Part shown: positions 1 to 7,897 of the stretch, one piece after another
Layout: each line of letters opens with the position of its first letter
Position numbering within the stretch: position 1 is the first letter of the stretch
NCBI GenBank assembly: GCA_964417555.1
Contig: CAYQIM010000059.1
Coordinates: 62,001-126,000 of the forward strand
Direction: 5' to 3'
DNA: 64,000 nucleotides
Origin: CAYQIM01 sp964417555
GTDB taxonomy: Bacteria > Pseudomonadota > Gammaproteobacteria > Diplorickettsiales > Diplorickettsiaceae
Notes under the pieces: model-generated
What the model saw: the letters and a program-made list of their open reading frames with translations, nothing else
Databases searched by the model: none
Told to the model about the DNA's origin: nothing
Program-made: the position numbers and the translations under genes

Positions 1-1745
1 ACCATTCCTTTCGGCGGCGCTACCACCTTTGGTGGTGCTTGATTTAAACTGGCTAAATCATCAGGCGGAATATTGAGTAAGTGTAAGGTATTATTCATGA
101 CGTGCGAAAAAATAGGTCCTGCGGTATAACCCCCATAATAAAATCGACCTTTTGGATCATGCAATACCACCGCAACCACTAAGCGCGGCCGACTGGCTGG
201 TGCTATACCAATAAAAATACTATTGTAGTGATGCTTTTCATAACCCTGTGCACCGACAATACGAACAGTTCCTGTCTTCCCCGTCACTCGATAACCCGGT
301 ACACGTGCTAAAGGGGCGGTACCGCCTTTTGTTAATACAGATTCCAACATATCCAGCACTTCACGACTGATCTTGGCATCGATAACTCGTTGTCCTGCCG
401 GCATGTCGCCTTGAACTTTGAGAAATGTCACTGGCAGCTTAATTCCTCCGTGTGCCAATACGGCATAAGCTTGCGTAAGTTGTAGCGCCGTCACTGAAAG
501 ACCGTAGCCAAACGACAACGTGGCTAATACAAAAGGATTCCAAACCCTAAAATTCGGTAAACTACCGCTTCTCTCGCCTGGAAAACCACTCTCGCTTATC
601 TGACCGAAACCTACTACATGTAACATATTCCAAAGATTTTCGGCAGGCAGGGATAAAACCAGTTTTGACATGCCCATATTACTGGAAATTTGTAATATCT
701 TTGTCAAATCCATCACTCCATTATTACGTTCGTCCATAATTCGCTTACCGGCTACAATCATCCAGCCAGGAGCAGTATCAATTTGACTGCTGGGCGTAAA
801 TTGACCACTTGCCAATACGCTGGCCATACTAAAACTCTTAATAGTTGAACCCGGCTCAAATAAATCAGTTATCGCTCTATTGCGATAACGGCCATCCTGA
901 ATATTGAGTCGATCGTTGGGATTATAGCTAGGCCAATTGACCATCGCCAAAACTTCACCGCTTTGTACATCCAGCACCACAACAGAGCCTGAATCCGCTT
1001 GGTATTTTTCAATCCCTGCCTTTAACTCTCTGTATGCAATATATTGAATTCGTCTGTCAATACTGAGTTGTAGATCATGGCCTGGGCTGGGCGCACGAAC
1101 AGAATGCACATCAGCAATAATATGCCCTAGTCTATCTTTAATCACTTTTTTTAAACCAGAACGGCCTTCTAACCAATTATTATAAGCAAGTTCTAGACCT
1201 TCTTGACCTTTATCATCGATGTTGGTTAAGCCAATGACATGCGCCATCACCGGCCCTTCCGGATAATAACGATGGTATTCATCTTGTAAAAATAAGCCGG
1301 GAATTTTAAGTGATTTAATTTTCGCGCCTAAACTAGGGCTAAGCCCGCGCTTTAAATAAACAAACTCTTTATCTTGCGCATGCAACCATTGCTCTCGAAT
1401 AATTTGCGTCGGAATATGCAATAAATGACTTAATTCGTGCAACTGTGAAGACTGTGGTTTAAAAGATGCTGGGTCAATCCAAACCGCATTAACAGGCGTA
1501 CTAACCGCTAAGGGCTCACCATTTCGATCAAGGATCATGCCACGATGTGCAGGAATAATAACATTACGAACGGTTCGTGCATTACCTTGGCTACGTAAAA
1601 ATTGGCGATTGATGATCGTGAGATCAATCAATCTTGCAATTAAGCCAAACGCAATCACGATTAAGATGAATACAACAACCCATAAACGGCTAGCAGTCAG
1701 AATGGATGAAGTACGTCTTGTTTTATTTAAGTGTCGCACTCCCAT
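1..1745 (-). CDS. ftsI: Peptidoglycan D,D-transpeptidase FtsI (PBP3), C-terminus cut by window edge
   Basis: Class B penicillin-binding protein that cross-links septal peptidoglycan in the divisome. Reading the minus strand from an ATG at 1745 gives about 581 residues before the window ends. A membrane anchor lies near residues 20-40, followed by the dimerisation domain (a conserved RGMILDRNGEPLA stretch) and the transpeptidase domain. The catalytic motifs are all present: SxxK in EPGSTIKSF, SxN in SSNMG, and KTGT in TGKTGTVRI. The gene starts 15 bases after ftsL stops, so it belongs to the mraZ-rsmH-ftsL-ftsI unit. Only the last residues are missing. The product call is certain from the motifs and the neighbours. 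Confidence 0.97.
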   Translation of the reverse strand, partial: MGVRHLNKTRRTSSILTASRLWVVVFILIVIAFGLIARLIDLTIINRQFLRSQGNARTVRNVIIPAHRGMILDRNGEPLAVSTPVNAVWIDPASFKPQSSQLHELSHLLHIPTQIIREQWLHAQDKEFVYLKRGLSPSLGAKIKSLKIPGLFLQDEYHRYYPEGPVMAHVIGLTNIDDKGQEGLELAYNNWLEGRSGLKKVIKDRLGHIIADVHSVRAPSPGHDLQLSIDRRIQYIAYRELKAGIEKYQADSGSVVVLDVQSGEVLAMVNWPSYNPNDRLNIQDGRYRNRAITDLFEPGSTIKSFSMASVLASGQFTPSSQIDTAPGWMIVAGKRIMDERNNGVMDLTKILQISSNMGMSKLVLSLPAENLWNMLHVVGFGQISESGFPGERSGSLPNFRVWNPFVLATLSFGYGLSVTALQLTQAYAVLAHGGIKLPVTFLKVQGDMPAGQRVIDAKISREVLDMLESVLTKGGTAPLARVPGYRVTGKTGTVRIVGAQGYEKHHYNSIFIGIAPASRPRLVVAVVLHDPKGRFYYGGYTAGPIFSHVMNNTLHLLNIPPDDLASLNQAPPKVVAPPKGM

Positions 1746-1760
1746 GAAATCGCATCATTC

Positions 1761-2108
1761 CTAAGTGAGCTGGGTTAATAATACAGTGTCCTTCGTATGC
1801 GGAATCTGCATCCCTAACTCTTGCTGTGCCAATGTCTGTATACGCACAGGCGCTGCCCAGGTATTCTCTTCCAGTAACAATTGACTCCATTGTGTTTTTA
1901 AACTATCGCGTTCTTGTTCACTGGATTGCAATTCGCTATATAAATTACGCTGTAGGGCTTTAACATAGATAACTGACAACGCTGAAGACAATATCGCTAA
2001 CATTAAGAGAATAACGCCTAAGGTCTGTAGGGAAATTTGGCATTTCCAACGCTGCCCTCGTTCCCATGTTAAAGAACCTCGTGCTAAGGCACGTGCTGCC
2101 ACATTCAT
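1761..2108 (-). CDS. ftsL: Cell division protein FtsL
   Basis: Small bitopic divisome protein that works with FtsB and FtsQ to activate FtsWI. The 115 residues have a basic cytoplasmic N-terminus, one membrane helix at about 29-51 (LGVILLMLAILSSALSVIYV) and a periplasmic leucine-zipper-like region rich in E, Q, R and L. This matches the usual length and layout of gammaproteobacterial FtsL. It overlaps the end of rsmH by 4 bases and is followed by ftsI, the standard dcw-cluster position. Sequence conservation in this family is low, so the call leans partly on context. Confidence 0.92.
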   Translation of the reverse strand: MNVAARALARGSLTWERGQRWKCQISLQTLGVILLMLAILSSALSVIYVKALQRNLYSELQSSEQERDSLKTQWSQLLLEENTWAAPVRIQTLAQQELGMQIPHTKDTVLLTQLT

Positions 2109-3037
2109 AGTAATTTCTCCGCTATTCGTAATACGGCGCTGCGCGATCGTGGATTCATTGCAATCGCCTGCGCATCCGATTTAATTCCTCGACCTAAACT
2201 TTTTAGCTTAGGCCTCCATTCCATAGACATTATTGGCAACCTTTTCAATTCAACAGGTTCCTGAGAATGTTTACGGATAAAACGTTTAACCATTCGATCT
2301 TCTAAAGAATGGAAGCTAATCACTAACAAACGTCCACCTATCACAAGTACGTCTAAACTTTGTTCTAAGCACGTTTGTAAATCTTCCAATTCATTATTGA
2401 TCCAAATGCGTATTGCTTGAAAAGTCTGCGTAGCAGGGTGCTTATGCCGCTCCCACTGAGGATGGGCTTGCTTTACAATCGTTGCCAATTGAACCGTCGT
2501 AACTATCGGTGTTTCCTTACGCGCTACGCAGATAGCCTTCGCAATACGTTTTGCATATCGTTCCTCACCATAGTCCTTTATCACTTGTGCAATTTCTCTT
2601 TCTGTTGCACAAGCTAGCCATTCCGCCGCACTGATCCCCTGGTTAGGATCCATGCGCATATCTAATGGCCCATCCCGCAAAAAACTAAATCCTCTTTCGG
2701 CTTGTTCTAATTGCGGCGAAGAGACGCCCAAATCTAATAAAAGTCCATTTACTCGACCTTGTATGCCATCGTTTTTGGTTATTTCCGCAATCTCTGTAAA
2801 TGAACCTTGATAAATCTGTACACGTTTATCATGACCCCAGTGCTGTTGCGCATAGCTCACCGCCATGGGGTCTTTATCGATAACCCACAAACGCCCTTTC
2901 TGACCTAAATTCCGCAGTATTTCCTGACTATGACCACCACGGCCAAAAGTGGCGTCAATATAAATTCCATCTGGCTTAATCGCTAAATGTTCAATAACTT
3001 CTGCCAGTAATACCGGTTTATGTTCTTCTTTTTGCAT
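2105..3037 (-). CDS. rsmH: 16S rRNA (cytosine-1402-N4)-methyltransferase RsmH (MraW)
   Basis: SAM-dependent enzyme that methylates N4 of C1402 in the 16S rRNA decoding centre. The protein has 310 residues, as expected. Diagnostic stretches are HKPVLLAEVIEHL at the N-terminus, the SAM-binding DATFGRGGHS, the LLLDLGVSSPQLEQAERGFS block, the DGPLDMRMDP block, and SFHSLEDRMVKRF near the C-terminus. It lies between mraZ (11 bases upstream) and ftsL (4-base overlap) and is co-transcribed with them. Nothing unusual is seen. Confidence 0.97.
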   Translation of the reverse strand: MQKEEHKPVLLAEVIEHLAIKPDGIYIDATFGRGGHSQEILRNLGQKGRLWVIDKDPMAVSYAQQHWGHDKRVQIYQGSFTEIAEITKNDGIQGRVNGLLLDLGVSSPQLEQAERGFSFLRDGPLDMRMDPNQGISAAEWLACATEREIAQVIKDYGEERYAKRIAKAICVARKETPIVTTVQLATIVKQAHPQWERHKHPATQTFQAIRIWINNELEDLQTCLEQSLDVLVIGGRLLVISFHSLEDRMVKRFIRKHSQEPVELKRLPIMSMEWRPKLKSLGRGIKSDAQAIAMNPRSRSAVLRIAEKLL

Positions 3038-3048
3038 GAGAGATCTAT

Positions 3049-3504
3049 TTATAAAGCCAATGACTGTAAATCATCGGGTAAATCCCCGGGTTTAATAGCC
3101 TCCATGATCCAGCGTGCACGGTACGCCTCCCATTCGCTGGCACTCCATAACTCAATTTTCTTACCTTGACCCACCGCACGGAGGTCCTTCTCTATGTTGG
3201 CGTAATCTCTCAACAAGGAAGGCAATAAAATCCGCCCGTTAGTATCTAACTCAAGATCCGTTGCATGCCCTATCAACAACCGTTGAATACGCCGAGCCGC
3301 AGGATTAAAGCTGGGTAAGGCCTGTAATTTCTCCTCTATTAATTCCCATTCCTGGCGTGGATAAAGCAACAAACAAGGTGACTCTGTATCTATTGTAACC
3401 ACAACCTCGGGGGCTTTATCTGTAGGCAAGAGTTGTCGATAACGTGCCGGTAACTTAATCCGACCTTTTGCATCGAGCACGACTGAACTTATACCCCGAA
3501 ACAT
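3049..3504 (-). CDS. mraZ: Transcriptional regulator MraZ
   Basis: First gene of the division/cell-wall cluster and its DNA-binding autoregulator. The 151 residues contain the two MraZ (AbrB-like) repeats, each with the DxxGR signature: DAKGRIKLPARYR near the N-terminus and DTNGRILLPSLLRDYA in the middle. The length is normal. Four GTGG boxes with a 10-bp period lie just upstream of its ATG, which is the known MraZ operator layout, so autoregulation is likely. Confidence 0.97.
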   Translation of the reverse strand: MFRGISSVVLDAKGRIKLPARYRQLLPTDKAPEVVVTIDTESPCLLLYPRQEWELIEEKLQALPSFNPAARRIQRLLIGHATDLELDTNGRILLPSLLRDYANIEKDLRAVGQGKKIELWSASEWEAYRARWIMEAIKPGDLPDDLQSLAL

Positions 3505-3510
3505 AATTTA

Positions 3511-3549
3511 ACCCACTTTTACCCACATTTAACCACTTTTTTCCACCTC
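3511..3549 (-). promoter_or_regulatory. MraZ operator: four GTGG boxes at 10-bp period
   Basis: Read on the minus strand just upstream of mraZ, four boxes follow at exact 10-base steps: GTGGAAAAAA, GTGGTTAAAT, GTGGGTAAAA, GTGGGTTAAA. Known MraZ operators are tandem TGGG/GTGG-type repeats with about one helical turn between them. The boxes lie between the -10 element and the start codon, so bound MraZ would block initiation. Seen directly; function is inferred from the family. Confidence 0.85.
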
Positions 3550-3554
3550 ATTAC

Positions 3555-3584
3555 ACTATAGGAACTAGAAAGTCCTCTTGTCAA
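3555..3584 (-). promoter_or_regulatory. Sigma-70 promoter of the mraZ-ftsI unit
   Basis: On the minus strand a perfect -35 hexamer TTGACA (3584-3579) is followed after 18 bases by TATAGT (3560-3555), a five-of-six match to the -10 consensus. It sits directly upstream of the MraZ boxes and about 50 bases before the mraZ ATG. Confidence 0.8.
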
Positions 3585-3620
3585 GACTTAGTCGACTTGA
3601 ACTAAATATTGTTACTTATG

Positions 3621-3648
3621 AAAAAACTGATAGCTAAGCGCGCTTAGC
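3621..3648 (-). terminator. Rho-independent terminator downstream of rnpB
   Basis: On the minus strand, after the rnpB 3' end, a perfect 16-base palindrome GCTAAGCGCGCTTAGC (3648-3633) is followed by TATCAG and a run of six T (3626-3621). This fits an intrinsic terminator that separates rnpB from the mraZ promoter. Confidence 0.65.
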
Positions 3649-3685
3649 ACTGAACCTTAAGCAGGAGGCTTTTAGAGCAAAAAAG

Positions 3686-4046
3686 GAAGAAAGTCAGCCG
3701 ATAAGCCGGGTTCTGTCGTGGACAGTCATTCATCTAGGGTAGTGGTCACCCACTACCTCAAGCGACCTACCCGAACCTGACGACGTGGGCCACGCCGTAA
3801 TAGGTTCTTATTTGGTCTTGCTCCAAGTGGGGTTTGCCATGCCGTCATTGTTACCAATAACGCGGTGCGCTTTTACCGCACCTTTTCACCCTTACCTTTA
3901 CTCTTGCATGAGTATGTGGCGGTATATTTTCTGTGGCACTTTCCATAGGCTTACACCTTCCAGGCATTACCTGGCACTTTGCCCGAAGGAGCCCGGACTT
4001 TCCTCTGTATATGTTTTCAATACAGCGACTGTCTAGCTAACTCTCA
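3686..4046 (-). ncRNA. rnpB: RNase P RNA (bacterial type A)
   Basis: Catalytic RNA of ribonuclease P, which trims the 5' leader of tRNA precursors. On the minus strand the conserved 5' region reads GACAGTCGC, then GAGGAAAGTCCGGGC (around 4000). The conserved 3' region contains ACGACAGAACCCGGCTTAT (around 3700-3720), preceded by the TAGATGAATGACTGTCC segment. A GGTAAGGGTGAAAAGGTGCGGTAAAAGCGCACCG-like P10/P11 region is visible near 3865-3895. The length of about 360 nt is close to the E. coli RNA (377 nt). Exact ends are estimated by alignment to the E. coli ends from memory, so allow a few bases of error. The open reading frame at 3785-4036 on the plus strand is an artefact inside this RNA. 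Confidence 0.95.
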
Positions 4047-4135
4047 GCCACAGCGTACTATTTTTTGGGTGGTAATTGCAATAAATTGTTGTTAAATTAA
4101 GCTAATTCTTTTGACTTATATATACTGACACTCTG

Positions 4136-5257
4136 ATGAAAAAACTCTATATCGGCCTGATGTCGGGGACGAGTATGGATGCTGTCGATGCCGCCTTAGT
4201 CGATTTTGCTAAGCCTTTTCCGCAGCTAATAGCGACACATAAATCTGAGCTATCAGAAGAATTGCGACACGATCTAACTCGTTTGTGTGAAACAGATTCG
4301 CCTAAAATTACTCAGCTTTATGAACTCGATTTAAAAATAGCCCATCAGTTTGTCTATGCGGTAAAAAAATTGTTAGCAAAAACCGCTTTCTCAAAGAACG
4401 ATATTCTCGCCATTGGCAGTCATGGTCAAACCGTTTTTCATTATCCCCAACATCACTATCCGTTTACCGTACAAATTGGCGATCCCAACAGTATCGCTGA
4501 AAAAACAGGCATCACCACCATCGCTGATTTTCGTCGCCGCGATATCGCAGCAGGCGGACAAGGCGCACCCTTAACCCCCGCCTTTCATAATTTCATTTTT
4601 CGTAATGAGAAAGAAAACCGAATTGTGTTAAATCTAGGTGGCATTGCCAATATCACTTATTTACCTGCCGATATAAGCACCGCTGTAACAGGTTTTGATA
4701 CCGGTCCTGCGAATATACTGTTAGATAAATGGATACAAAAACAGAGTCAACATCAACAATGGTTTGATGAAGACGGCAAATGGGCCGCCAGTACGGCTTT
4801 TGATAAGGGATTACTACAACAATTTCTATCAGACTCTTATTTTCATTCGTCACTCCCTAAAAGTACCGGCCAGGATTATTTCAATCTTACCTGGTTAGAA
4901 ACCCATCTTGCTGAATTTAATAAGAAATTAACGCCGGCTACTATCCAAGCCACTTTATGTGAGCTCACCGCAACAAGTATTGGCCTAGCCATACAACAAT
5001 TTAATAGTAAAAGCGGAACCATTGTGCTTTGTGGGGGTGGCAGCAAAAATACTTACTTAAAAGAACGCTTAAAACATCACTGCCAAACGCATCAAATTGT
5101 CCTGAGTGATGAACTTGGCATCCCTTCTGAATGGATGGAAGCGATGGCATTTGCTTGGTTTGCCAAACAAACACTAGAAGGAAAAACCAGTAATTTACCT
5201 GAAGTTACAGCGGCTAAAAACCCCACTATATTAGGCGGAATTTACTTAAAAGCTTAG
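4136..5257 (+). CDS. anmK: Anhydro-N-acetylmuramic acid kinase
   Basis: Cell-wall recycling enzyme that opens and phosphorylates 1,6-anhydroMurNAc to MurNAc-6-phosphate. The 373-residue length is normal. Family blocks are clear: GLMSGTSMDAVDAALVDF at the N-terminus (ATP-binding and substrate loop), GSHGQTVFHYPQ, the DFRRRDIAAGGQGAPLTPAFH segment with the catalytic Asp, LNLGGIANITYL, and FDTGPANILLDKW. It reads away from rnpB and appears monocistronic or paired with the small gene that follows. No good Shine-Dalgarno sequence is visible before the ATG. Confidence 0.96.
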   Translation: MKKLYIGLMSGTSMDAVDAALVDFAKPFPQLIATHKSELSEELRHDLTRLCETDSPKITQLYELDLKIAHQFVYAVKKLLAKTAFSKNDILAIGSHGQTVFHYPQHHYPFTVQIGDPNSIAEKTGITTIADFRRRDIAAGGQGAPLTPAFHNFIFRNEKENRIVLNLGGIANITYLPADISTAVTGFDTGPANILLDKWIQKQSQHQQWFDEDGKWAASTAFDKGLLQQFLSDSYFHSSLPKSTGQDYFNLTWLETHLAEFNKKLTPATIQATLCELTATSIGLAIQQFNSKSGTIVLCGGGSKNTYLKERLKHHCQTHQIVLSDELGIPSEWMEAMAFAWFAKQTLEGKTSNLPEVTAAKNPTILGGIYLKA

Positions 5258-5298
5258 CTGAAAATTTCCGTTATCTCTTAGTATTTATAAAAAAATTA

Positions 5299-5547
5299 AT
5301 GTTCTTTGAACAACAGAAAAATAGAAAAGCAATTAAACCTGCTCATTCGATAGAAGATTGGGAAGCTTACTTAAAAGAACCTGACCCGGCAATGGCGTCT
5401 CAATATCTTAAACCTATTGAATCACCTACGCAGCAGAAAGAAATGATACAAGACATCTACCAAATAGTACAAAGTGAATATCTCATTACTCCTACTCTAC
5501 AAACATTTATCAATAAAGAAATAGATAAAATCTATAGTGCGAGGTAA
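5299..5547 (+). CDS. Small hypothetical protein, 82 residues
   Basis: Not recognised. The product is soluble and charged, with a C-terminal half predicted to be helical (QKEMIQDIYQIVQSEYL). It contains no signal peptide, membrane segment or cysteine. It lies 41 bases after anmK on the same strand and stops 3 bases before the end of convergent erpA. No convincing ribosome-binding site precedes the ATG. Its codon use and amino acid composition look like a real protein rather than a shadow frame, but the evidence is limited. Confidence 0.5.
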   Translation: MFFEQQKNRKAIKPAHSIEDWEAYLKEPDPAMASQYLKPIESPTQQKEMIQDIYQIVQSEYLITPTLQTFINKEIDKIYSAR

Positions 5548-5550
5548 AGA

Positions 5551-5985
5551 TTAAGCGCTAAAAGAAGAACCACAACCGCAAGTGGTTTTGGCGTTCGGGT
5601 TACGGATAATAAACTGTTCGCCGCTGAGATCCGATTTATAATCAATTTCAGCGCCTACCAAATAAGTCAAACTCATGGGATCAATCAGTAATTGCACTGT
5701 ACCACTACCTTCACCTGCATCGTCAGAACCGTCTTCTTTCTGCAATGCTTTACTCACCACCGTATCCTCAGGATTAACCACCTCATCGAAGGTAAAACCA
5801 TATTGAAAGCCAGAACATCCTCCGCCAGTGATAAAAACACGTAGCTTCAACTGGAAATTTGCTTCTTCCTGAATAAGCTCCCAAACCTTATTGGCTGCAC
5901 TTTCTGTCATCGTAATTGACTGTGATGGCAACAAGCCTTCTTTAATGGAATGCGGCTGTAAGACTTCTGTCATAAATTGAACCAA
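5551..5985 (-). CDS. erpA: Iron-sulfur cluster insertion protein ErpA
   Basis: A-type carrier that passes Fe-S clusters to apoproteins, including isoprenoid-synthesis enzymes. The three ligand cysteines are in GGGCSGFQYGFTFD and TTCGCGSSFSA, and NPNAKTTCGCG is ErpA-like rather than IscA-like. At 144 residues it is longer than E. coli ErpA (114). The extra length comes from an N-terminal extension and an acidic Gly/Ser/Asp insertion (KEDGSDDAGEGSG) between the two conserved parts. The start may instead be the second Met at 5973. The next genes on the same strand (ygfX, sdhE) end about 60 bases upstream. Confidence 0.95.
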   Translation of the reverse strand: MVQFMTEVLQPHSIKEGLLPSQSITMTESAANKVWELIQEEANFQLKLRVFITGGGCSGFQYGFTFDEVVNPEDTVVSKALQKEDGSDDAGEGSGTVQLLIDPMSLTYLVGAEIDYKSDLSGEQFIIRNPNAKTTCGCGSSFSA

Positions 5986-6045
5986 ATCCTGAATAAATAG
6001 GGTAAATTATACACGAATTTACTAAGAGATGTCTTCAATAAACAC

Positions 6046-6474
6046 TTAATTTGTACTTCGCAACTGCCTTCGTAAATGCCTAAAGTCATGGTCAGTCATG
6101 CTATCGGAAAACACCAAAACGCTAATACGAGGCGCTTGCTGTTTATTCAGACAGTTAAAATTCAATAAAACAAAGTAACGTGTACAAATACTATTACCCG
6201 CTAATTTTACCGTTTTTAACTCCGCTAGATTATCTCTTAATTGCCAATGCCCCCCGCTTTGCTGCCAAAATTCAACCACGGAACGCGGATTGTTCAATAA
6301 CACATGCTGGCGAAAAAGCGTGACAAAACTCATCAGGCAGGCTAAGGCTAAAAGCAATTTAGTCCACCAAGGCCAAACTAAAATCCATAAGCAAGCCAAC
6401 GCACCACCATGGATAACCAACAATAAAACTGCCAAATAATAAGAAGGTTTTAAACGAAAAAATTTAATGACCAC
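6046..6474 (-). CDS. ygfX: YgfX (CptA)-like inner-membrane protein
   Basis: Small membrane protein of the YgfX family, encoded next to SdhE in many gammaproteobacteria. Two hydrophobic segments lie near residues 12-35 and 37-52, followed by a cytoplasmic domain with a W-x-L core (QSGGHWQLRDNLAEL). The 142-residue length is typical. Its start overlaps the end of sdhE by 11 bases, so the two are translationally coupled. The family was once described as a toxin acting on the cytoskeleton, but later work ties it to SdhE; I would not call this a toxin-antitoxin pair from sequence alone. Confidence 0.82.
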   Translation of the reverse strand: MVIKFFRLKPSYYLAVLLLVIHGGALACLWILVWPWWTKLLLALACLMSFVTLFRQHVLLNNPRSVVEFWQQSGGHWQLRDNLAELKTVKLAGNSICTRYFVLLNFNCLNKQQAPRISVLVFSDSMTDHDFRHLRRQLRSTN

Positions 6475-6703
6475 GGAGAATACTCTCTATCAGCATATGT
6501 AAGTTGGGATCTTCAACAGATTGATGCTTAATCAGAATCTGGTAAAGGTCTGGATCCTGGTAACTGAGAAGTTGCTCAAACAACGCCTGATCAGTCCTGC
6601 TTAAACGCAAATAACACTTATCAAAAAAGGGTAATAATAGAAGGTCGAGTTCGAGCATGCCTCGGCGACATTGCCAACGTAAATGCTTCATTTTTTCTTG
6701 CAT
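6464..6703 (-). CDS. sdhE: FAD assembly factor SdhE
   Basis: Small helical protein that helps attach FAD covalently to SdhA of succinate dehydrogenase. The key RGxxE motif is present in CRRGMLELDLLLLPFF, followed by the conserved LLSYQDPDLYQIL segment. I chose the ATG at 6703, preceded by GGGGTGAG on the minus strand. A GTG at 6712 would add three residues. It overlaps ygfX by 11 bases downstream. The gene before it is the interrupted hypothetical gene ending at 6749. Confidence 0.92.
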   Translation of the reverse strand: MQEKMKHLRWQCRRGMLELDLLLLPFFDKCYLRLSRTDQALFEQLLSYQDPDLYQILIKHQSVEDPNLHMLIESILRGH

Positions 6704-6748
6704 ACTTCTCACCCCACCGCTTGAACCAACTGCTTCACATAATATCCA

Positions 6749-7290
6749 TTACTTCTTTGCCACGAGAATATCATGAATTAAACGTTGGCTTCCATCTGCC
6801 ATAACGGTATAACCTGCTGCATGGGGTAGTTTATCTTGGTATAATTCAGAAAACTGCGCTAAATAATTAGGATCAAAAACGACAGATTTTATACCTAAAC
6901 TTGTCAAACTCACATAGTTTGCACGCAATCCGACTAAAGTACTTTTTAAAAATAATATTTCCAATTCAGGATACAGTGTATCCCTTCTTGAAACGTCGTT
7001 TTTTTGCTTTTTGCCACTAAATCAAAAATATCACGGGTTTCAATAATATCCTCACGATGATCTTCAGGCGATTTACTCGGGTGGATCACCAAAAAACCTG
7101 AGTTTTCAGCTAAAAACGTAGGGAAATCTTTATTACTCTTTACTTTTAGATCAACCGCCAATGCCCGTACCAATGGCTTTGGCCCCATAAAAGAAACTTC
7201 TTCATTAGGAAAGTATCGAGTCAATAAAATATAGGCTAAGCTAGCAATGGCAATTGACACGATAGCCGCAATGACTTTTACCCATGTCAT
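6749..7290 (-). pseudogene. Membrane-anchored hypothetical protein, interrupted in an A7 tract
   Basis: Two frames together make one plausible protein of about 180 residues. The first (7290 to about 7005) has an N-terminal membrane helix (VIAAIVSIAIASLAYILL) and a soluble domain. The second runs from about 7000 to 6749. The first frame ends in nonsense-like residues after AKSKK. One extra A in the seven-A run (plus-strand T7 at 6999-7005) would join AKSKK to NDVSRRDTLYPELEILFLKS and continue to the end. It lies 11 bases after ccmE on the same strand and is probably co-transcribed with it. The family is not recognised. It may be a true pseudogene, a gene rescued by slippage, or a sequence error. 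Confidence 0.6.
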
Positions 7291-7301
7291 GATAATTCCT
7301 T

Positions 7302-7700
7302 TTATGATCGAGGTTGATACCGTTCATCATGCTTTGCTAATACCCTGTTAGCCTGCATAATCCCTGTTGGATCCAAATGCCCCTCTACAACGACAGATTG
7401 CCCTTCACGAAACAAATCAGGTAACACACCCTCATATTCAACCAGCACATTATGCAGAGAATCACTGACAACAAAAGAGATCTGTAAATTATTCGTATCC
7501 TGCTTAATGGTACCTTTCTTAACTTGACCGCCTAAACGAAATAAGCGGTTTGAGGAAACTTCACCTTTAGCAATTTGTGTTGGTGTATAAAATAAATTAA
7601 TATTCTGTTTAAGCGCATATAGTGACAAAGCGACAACGATAGCCATTACCGCCAGAGCAAGCATAATAAAACGTAAGCGTTGTTTTTGAACTGCATTCAT
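7302..7700 (-). CDS. ccmE: Cytochrome c maturation heme chaperone CcmE
   Basis: Periplasmic, membrane-anchored protein that binds heme covalently and passes it to apocytochrome c. The 132 residues have an N-terminal anchor (about 10-30), the LFYTPTQI segment and GGQVKKGTI of the OB-fold, and the heme-binding His in AKHDERYQP (E. coli has AKHDENY). No other ccm gene is adjacent in this window, which is unusual because ccmE usually sits within ccmABCDEFGH. The genes around it are unrelated. Confidence 0.95.
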   Translation of the reverse strand: MNAVQKQRLRFIMLALAVMAIVVALSLYALKQNINLFYTPTQIAKGEVSSNRLFRLGGQVKKGTIKQDTNNLQISFVVSDSLHNVLVEYEGVLPDLFREGQSVVVEGHLDPTGIMQANRVLAKHDERYQPRS

Positions 7701-7748
7701 TGCCTTTGCCTACACCCAAGAAAGCAAAAAATCTATCCCTAAAAATAT

Positions 7749-7897
7749 CAGAGGGTGTCTTCAATCGTGCTGGGATGAGACAAAAAAGCGTTGTTTTTCG
7801 AGTAGCGTAACGGAGCATACTCGACGTATGTGAGTAACGCAACGCAGAAAAACGACGCTTTTTAGCCATCATCGTGCAATTGAAAACATCCTCTTTA
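7749..7897. mobile_element. MITE-like palindromic element, copy 1
   Basis: About 147 bp that folds on itself end to end. The left end GAGGGTGTCTTCAAT pairs with the right end ATTGAAAACATCCTC (13 of 15 match). Inner arms AAAAAGCGTTGTTTTTCG and AGAAAAACGACGCTTTTT also pair. Close relatives lie at 46040-46186 and 58594-58739, with a shorter one at 54951-55021. The right boundary falls on the TAA stop of guaC (7895-7897). No transposase is encoded. The reading frame at 7609-7872 that crosses it is spurious. Confidence 0.75.

Noticed and set aside
3785..4036. 83-residue reading frame on the plus strand
   Set aside because: It lies inside the RNase P RNA gene, antisense to it, and has no ribosome-binding site.
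6046..6703. ygfX-sdhE as a toxin-antitoxin pair
   Set aside because: Family naming as a toxin is old; SdhE is an FAD assembly factor, so a toxin-antitoxin call is not supported.
7609..7872. 87-residue minus-strand frame
   Set aside because: It crosses MITE copy 1 and overlaps ccmE in another frame; its sequence is not protein-like.
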